Positions 47,216-48,309 of a stretch of DNA of 48,309 bases are shown piece after piece. Source of the stretch: Candidatus Pacearchaeota archaeon (GTDB lineage: Archaea; Nanobdellota; Nanobdellia; Pacearchaeales; GW2011-AR1); NCBI GenBank assembly GCA_017609755.1, contig JAFCDI010000004.1:1-48309 (forward strand), written 5' to 3'. The notes beneath the pieces are model-generated. The model saw only the letters and a program-made list of their open reading frames with translations. It was not told where the DNA came from and ran no database searches. How positions within the stretch are numbered: the first letter of the stretch is position 1; every line of letters starts with the position of its first letter. The translations under genes and the position numbers were made by a program.

Positions 47216-47420
47216 ATTATAAAATTTCTATCTTGGATAGCTTTTGCTAAAGGTTTAATTAATTGGTCTTAATTTTGAGCAGAAATCTGCCCTAGATTTT
47301 CCCTAATTCCTAGCAAAAAAAAGTCATTTTAGTTTATAAATCTTTCTACTTAAAAATTCACTTTGTCGTCGATAAAATAAGAAAATTACCTCCATTTTAC
47401 AAAAAGCTTTTCTTTATAAA

Positions 47421-48309
47421 TCAGGGACAAGAATCATAAGAAGTTCCATCCCAACCAGCCATTCTAGCCATCATCCACCAAAATGCTCTTGCTTTTCTGT
47501 GACAATTAATTTGTCTTGAGTGTGCACAACTACTTTGACAAGAAGTGCTACCATCCCAAGTGCATTCAACTGGATAAGAACAACTTTTATCACTAAGATA
47601 ACTATTTGAAGTACACTGAGTTGAGGAATCATCCCTATAAGATTCTATATCTCCAAAATCAAATAAGATTCCTTCCACAGATTCTACATGATTTCTAATT
47701 TGTTCATTTTTAGAATGATAAGATGCTCTAGAAGAACAATCCCAATTATAATCGCAAGAACCAGCAAGATGTCCTGTCATAAACACAAATTTTACATTTG
47801 GATAATCTTCAATTAAATCATCCATGTTATTCAAATACTTATTAATATCATGTCCAAGAATAGAACACCATGACCACATTATTACATTAACATCAGGATT
47901 AGAATTAAGATATGTTCTTGTTGCAGGAGCCCAAGAGTTCTCGCTTCCTAAATCACCCACACTAGAAAAATAATCATCAATATCAAGAACTAAACTTGAT
48001 GAAGAGCCATCTGCCCAAGCATATAAAACAGAATTTTCTGATTCAAGTAAATTTAAACCAGAAATTATTTGAGATCCATGACTTGTATGATCATATGCAA
48101 CATTAAATTTCTCTTTTGCTTCTGAAATCCAACAATCAGGAATAATAGTAAAATCATCTGCTGCATTATGGCCTGCAATTATTGCTCCTCCTGTTGAAGG
48201 TGCAGAATCACAATAACCATTAGAACATCCATAACTACAAGAAGTTACTGAACTCCATTCAGTGCATGAATCAATATCATAATTACCGCATATTCTATAC
48301 CCTGTACTA
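47421..48309 (-). CDS. Cys-rich secreted-type protein, C-terminal part (5' end outside window)
   Basis: Frame stays open to the right edge: ...CGNYDIDSCTEWSSVTSCSYGCSNGYCDSAPSTGGAIIAGHNAADDFTIIPDCWISEAKEKFNVAYDHTSHGSQIISG... Confidence 0.75.
   Translation of the reverse strand, partial: STGYRICGNYDIDSCTEWSSVTSCSYGCSNGYCDSAPSTGGAIIAGHNAADDFTIIPDCWISEAKEKFNVAYDHTSHGSQIISGLNLLESENSVLYAWADGSSSSLVLDIDDYFSSVGDLGSENSWAPATRTYLNSNPDVNVIMWSWCSILGHDINKYLNNMDDLIEDYPNVKFVFMTGHLAGSCDYNWDCSSRASYHSKNEQIRNHVESVEGILFDFGDIESYRDDSSTQCTSNSYLSDKSCSYPVECTWDGSTSCQSSCAHSRQINCHRKARAFWWMMARMAGWDGTSYDSCP

Overview
AT-rich archaeal (probably DPANN-type) window with two halves. About 1-23.3 kb is an accessory island: (i) a type I restriction-modification locus whose hsdR (16.2-18.9 kb) is separated from hsdS/hsdM (0.1-3.5 kb) by an independently promoted glycosyltransferase / radical-SAM / HprK-like cluster (5.9-14.6 kb) and by small HEPN-like and membrane proteins; (ii) a compact candidate RiPP locus (19.9-22.7 kb): Cys/Gly/Ser-rich 74-aa precursor, YcaO protein, SagB-type dehydrogenase and a convergent HExxH protein. 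The right edge of the island has a truncated integrase N-terminal domain next to an isolated tRNA 3' fragment. From 23.4 to 48.3 kb is mostly core archaeal content: SerRS, uS10, cyclophilin, PC4-like, TrxR/CcdA, IF5B, eS6, aIF2-gamma, and GyrB/Zn-ribbon/GyrA. Strongest unexplained signals: the RiPP locus; three copies of a paired-hairpin element with UUCG loops and compensatory stem changes upstream of infB (34.1-34.4 kb); the orphan tRNA 3' fragment; a GC-rich triple-hairpin intergenic element at 19.7 kb; a structured leader before a PD-(D/E)XK nuclease; and a truncated dph2. All family assignments come from reading motifs by eye; no searches or folding programs were run.
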